NCBI RefSeq assembly: GCF_900155525.1
Contig: NZ_LT706951.1
Span: 132,129 to 196,128 of the forward strand
DNA: 64,000 nt
Reading direction: 5' to 3'
DNA from: Mailhella massiliensis
Lineage (GTDB): Bacteria > Desulfobacterota > Desulfovibrionia > Desulfovibrionales > Desulfovibrionaceae
This document shows, piece by piece, positions 63,186-64,000 of this stretch. The notes beneath the pieces are model-generated. The model did not search any database and was not told where the DNA came from. It saw nothing but the letters and a program-made list of their open reading frames with translations. Every line of letters begins with the position of its first letter. Position 1 is the first letter of the stretch. The translations under genes and the position numbers were made by a program.

Positions 63186-64000
63186 ATGGACGTGAAGATT
63201 TCTGTCGTCGTTCCCATCTATAATATGGAGAAGTTCATCCTCCATGCCGTAACCTGTTTGAAAGAACAGGATATGGAGGATGTTGAATTTCTCCTTATCA
63301 ATGATGGTTCTACAGACAGAACAATGGAAATACTTACGGAACTTGTGGAAGGCGACTCGAGATTCCGCATTCTCTCCATAGAAAACCACGGCTATGGTTA
63401 TGCCTGCAACTACGGCATGAAGCATGCACGCGGTGTTTACACTGCCATTTATGAACCTGATGATTCCATAGATAGCGATTTTTATTCCACATTATATGAA
63501 TATGCTGAACGCTATCCCCACGCCGATGTTATCCGGTACAACGGATTTTATAAAAATATAAACGGCGTAAAAAGCAGATTATATATGTGGGAAGAAAAAT
63601 ATACGGATCAGATACTGGATAAGTATCAGATGAAGCGCTTCTGGCGTTCTCACCCATCCGTATATAACGGCATGTATCGCACGGAATTTCTCAGAACAAA
63701 GAATGTTGTTTTTTGTGAAAGCCCCGGGGCATCCTTTCAGGATGTCACGTTCATGATTTCTCTTTTTTATAGCAATCCTTCAATTTATATCATCAATAAG
63801 TTGAAGTATTACTATACAATTCATGATAAACAATCTATAAATAATATTTATTCAAAAATAGATAATATTATTATGAATTGGAACAGCGAATATAATTGGA
63901 TAAAAGAAAAAGGTATAAATGATAAATCGTTTTTTACATATAAAATTTGTATGCAAGCATATAGTATTTTAAAAAAAATAAAAGATAGAAATATAAAAAA
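63186..64000 (+). CDS. Glycosyltransferase family 2, cut by the window end
   Basis: Starts MDVKISVVVPIYNMEKFILHAV, the GT2 opening, with INDGSTDRTMEIL and EPDDSID (the DxD-like metal site) following. At least 271 residues are in the window and the frame is still open at 64000. It probably builds the polymer exported by the kps genes. From about 63500 the sequence becomes very AT-rich, as is common in horizontally acquired glycan genes. Confidence 0.9.
   Translation, partial: MDVKISVVVPIYNMEKFILHAVTCLKEQDMEDVEFLLINDGSTDRTMEILTELVEGDSRFRILSIENHGYGYACNYGMKHARGVYTAIYEPDDSIDSDFYSTLYEYAERYPHADVIRYNGFYKNINGVKSRLYMWEEKYTDQILDKYQMKRFWRSHPSVYNGMYRTEFLRTKNVVFCESPGASFQDVTFMISLFYSNPSIYIINKLKYYYTIHDKQSINNIYSKIDNIIMNWNSEYNWIKEKGINDKSFFTYKICMQAYSILKKIKDRNIK

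Overview
The window looks like chromosome of a GC-rich, Gram-negative, Desulfovibrio-like bacterium (Desulfovibrionota; this is inference from gene content, no rRNA is present). Supporting signs are an SH3b/NlpC-P60 lipoprotein of the type known from Desulfovibrio, a giant RTX/VCBS adhesin next to a TolC-type outer membrane protein, a RibBA under an FMN riboswitch, and consistent TTGACA/TATAAT-type promoters with GGAGG ribosome sites.

Region 1 (1-14.6 kb) is mostly housekeeping: an AsmA-like membrane protein, an orphan beta-class DNA methyltransferase, an AEC-family permease gene broken by an 820-bp IS5-family element, a LysR regulator, then purA-holB-grpE, a flavodoxin-like protein, an EamA exporter, a SAM methyltransferase, riboswitch-controlled ribBA, a candidate small RNA, a small unknown protein and a GNAT protein.

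Region 2 (14.9-25.0 kb) is a surface module: a long structured leader, a 2171-residue type I secreted adhesin (VCBS-like repeats, a VWA domain, RTX repeats), its TolC-family partner and a glycosyltransferase.

Region 3 (25.15-40.03 kb) is an integrated mobile element in the 3' end of a tRNA-Arg(CCT) gene. It is bounded by a 49-bp att repeat and carries integrase, higBA, regulators, a PrimPol/DUF3987 replication protein, a DUF5681 protein and two large proteins resembling phage ejection (internal virion) proteins. No capsid, portal, large terminase or tail gene is visible. Repeats at both ends, GCGACAA iterons and a structured RNA ahead of the replication genes suggest an intact phage satellite rather than random decay.

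Region 4 (40.4-56.5 kb) returns to core functions: BOF stress protein, VOC protein, hom, alaC, then recD2-NlpC/P60-mtaB-yicC-gmk-recJ, greA and ettA.

Region 5 (57.1-64 kb) is the start of a capsule/exopolysaccharide locus: a degenerate tyrosine recombinase, a lipoprotein, kpsM-kpsT-kpsE-kpsD-like export genes in an overlapping operon, and the start of an AT-richer GT2 glycosyltransferase that runs off the window.
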